A stretch of DNA of 6,186 nt. It comes from Pseudomonadota bacterium. Lineage in GTDB: Bacteria; Bdellovibrionota; UBA1018; CAIMNF01. The stretch spans positions 1 to 6,186 of the forward strand of contig JAIXVT010000044.1 of the NCBI GenBank assembly GCA_027482725.1. Reading direction: 5' to 3'. Below, in pieces: positions 5,301 through 6,186 of this stretch. The position numbers and the translations under genes are program-made. Below the pieces are notes generated by a model. It ran no database searches, was not told where the DNA came from, and saw only the letters and a list, made by a program, of their open reading frames with translations. Position 1 is the stretch's first letter. The number at the start of each line of letters is the position of its first letter.

Positions 5301-6186
5301 TCAGATCGGTGACAGCAGAGGCATCACGTAACCCACATTTTGATCCTGTGCTTCGATTTCTCCGACAAAGTTGGAACCCTCGGATTGTTCCGGGATTTGT
5401 CCGAAAGCGGATCGAATGGCTGCACTCACCGGTCTTCCTCGGCTCATTTTTGCAGCGACAATTGCACGCTCTTTGTTCACAACTCCACCGGTTTTAACTT
5501 TTCCTTTCAAAAACGGCTTCAGATCTACCGTCCCTAAAATGATCTCTTTAGTTTGAGCCACCGTAAGTGCCGGATTTTCGTCCATAACGGCACTGGCGAC
5601 TTGCGCCACATAGGGCGACGCCTGAGACGTCCCCGAAACATGGAGATAACGCCCGTCGGGAGCGGCAGAAAGAATTCCCACACCGGGCGCCGCGACATCC
5701 ACTTGTTTCTCTCCATAGTTTGAAAAACTGGCTAAAGCCAAATTTTGTAGCGTGGCGGCTACCGTGATCCGATTCGCCACAGGAGCATTTGCTGGGGAAA
5801 CCGGGGATGTATCGTTATTGGTTCCATCATTTCCAGCCGCAACAACGAATAATGTTTTGGGGGCCGAAGTCATCAAAACAGAATTTTCCCGAACCATCGC
5901 TTCAATGAACATCCGACTGAATTTTTGGATGCGCTGCGGAGTTGCATCCATTTTTAATCCCTTCAAGATGTTTTCAATAAGACCCTGAACTGCGGGTAAC
6001 GACGTCCCAAACGAACAGTTGGCCACCCGAGCGCCGACCGAGTTCACATACTTCCCAACAAGCTCCATTTGTTTAGCCTGTTGTTTTGCCAACTGATTAA
6101 ATGCCAGTCGCGCAAAAAAATCGCCCACTCCGCCCAAAAACAAGCTGGAATACAAAGATGCTCCTAAAACCGAAGCTTCGGTCGGG
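5301..6186 (-). CDS. Subtilisin-like (S8 family) serine protease, partial at its 5' end
   Basis: The frame is open to the right edge of the window, so the N-terminus is missing; about 294 residues are visible. Numbered from the TTG at 6155, which is probably just an internal leucine: NCSFG at 46-50 matches the family's NMSLG strand, AAGND at 106-110 supplies the oxyanion asparagine (Asn109), the substrate-lining DVAAPG lies at 153-158, and GTSQASP at 175-181 carries the catalytic Ser177. The catalytic Asp and His motifs normally precede NMSLG, so they should lie off the edge. Between AKQQAKQ and GTS the spacing includes an extra helical stretch (about 52-95) longer than in plain subtilisins. 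After the catalytic domain comes a short polar tail of about 45 residues, with no anchor or sorting signal at the C-terminus. Export cannot be judged without the N-terminus. Its stop is five bases before the cyclase start, so the two are co-transcribed. Confidence 0.88.
   Translation of the reverse strand, partial: PTEASVLGASLYSSLFLGGVGDFFARLAFNQLAKQQAKQMELVGKYVNSVGARVANCSFGTSLPAVQGLIENILKGLKMDATPQRIQKFSRMFIEAMVRENSVLMTSAPKTLFVVAAGNDGTNNDTSPVSPANAPVANRITVAATLQNLALASFSNYGEKQVDVAAPGVGILSAAPDGRYLHVSGTSQASPYVAQVASAVMDENPALTVAQTKEIILGTVDLKPFLKGKVKTGGVVNKERAIVAAKMSRGRPVSAAIRSAFGQIPEQSEGSNFVGEIEAQDQNVGYVMPLLSPI

Noticed and set aside
5135..5497. A 120-codon plus-strand frame spanning the protease-cyclase junction
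   Set aside because: It is antisense to two well-supported genes and its translation shows no family features.
6153..6155. TTG at 6155 as the true start of the protease
   Set aside because: The frame stays open to the window edge and the catalytic Asp and His motifs have not yet appeared, so the gene must begin beyond the window.

Overview
The window looks like chromosomal DNA from a predatory or related bacterium of the Bdellovibrionota (Bdellovibrio-like). The pointers are a 73-residue single histone-fold protein resembling B. bacteriovorus Bd0055 (HBb) as I recall it, a GAF-GAF-GGDEF signalling protein, a ArnC/ArnT-like fusion, moderate base composition, and a GGGGTCAGG/CCTGACCCC inverted repeat of the REP kind. 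This assignment is an inference from gene content; no rRNA or other marker gene is present.

Layout. Positions 1-108 are an AT-rich leader. Positions 109-2418 (+) hold a large membrane glycosyltransferase that fuses a GT2 polyprenyl-phosphate sugar synthase to a GT-C (ArnT/PMT-like) transferase. It converges at about 2390-2455 on the histone gene (2469-2690, minus), with a probable bidirectional terminator between them. Upstream of the histone gene, and separated from it by a perfect 10-bp-stem terminator (about 2754-2790), lies a short-form ribosome hibernation factor gene hpf (2818-3126, minus). A 354-bp intergenic stretch (3127-3480) then holds the hpf promoter, a REP-like inverted repeat cluster and the terminator of the next gene. 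That gene (3481-5295, minus) is a 604-aa soluble diguanylate cyclase. It follows, 5 nt downstream, a subtilisin-family (S8) serine protease whose 5' end runs off the right edge (5301-6186, minus).

How the genes relate. The protease and cyclase appear to be one translationally coupled operon. hpf and the histone gene are adjacent and co-oriented but look like separate transcription units. One compacts DNA and the other silences ribosomes, so a shared link to a resting or attack-phase cell is attractive but only inferred. The glycosyltransferase fusion would both make and use a lipid-linked sugar donor at the inner membrane, probably to decorate an envelope glycan.

The standout item is the bacterial histone, which retains the archaeal-type GRKT loop and a candidate R-D clamp but ends right after the start of helix 3.
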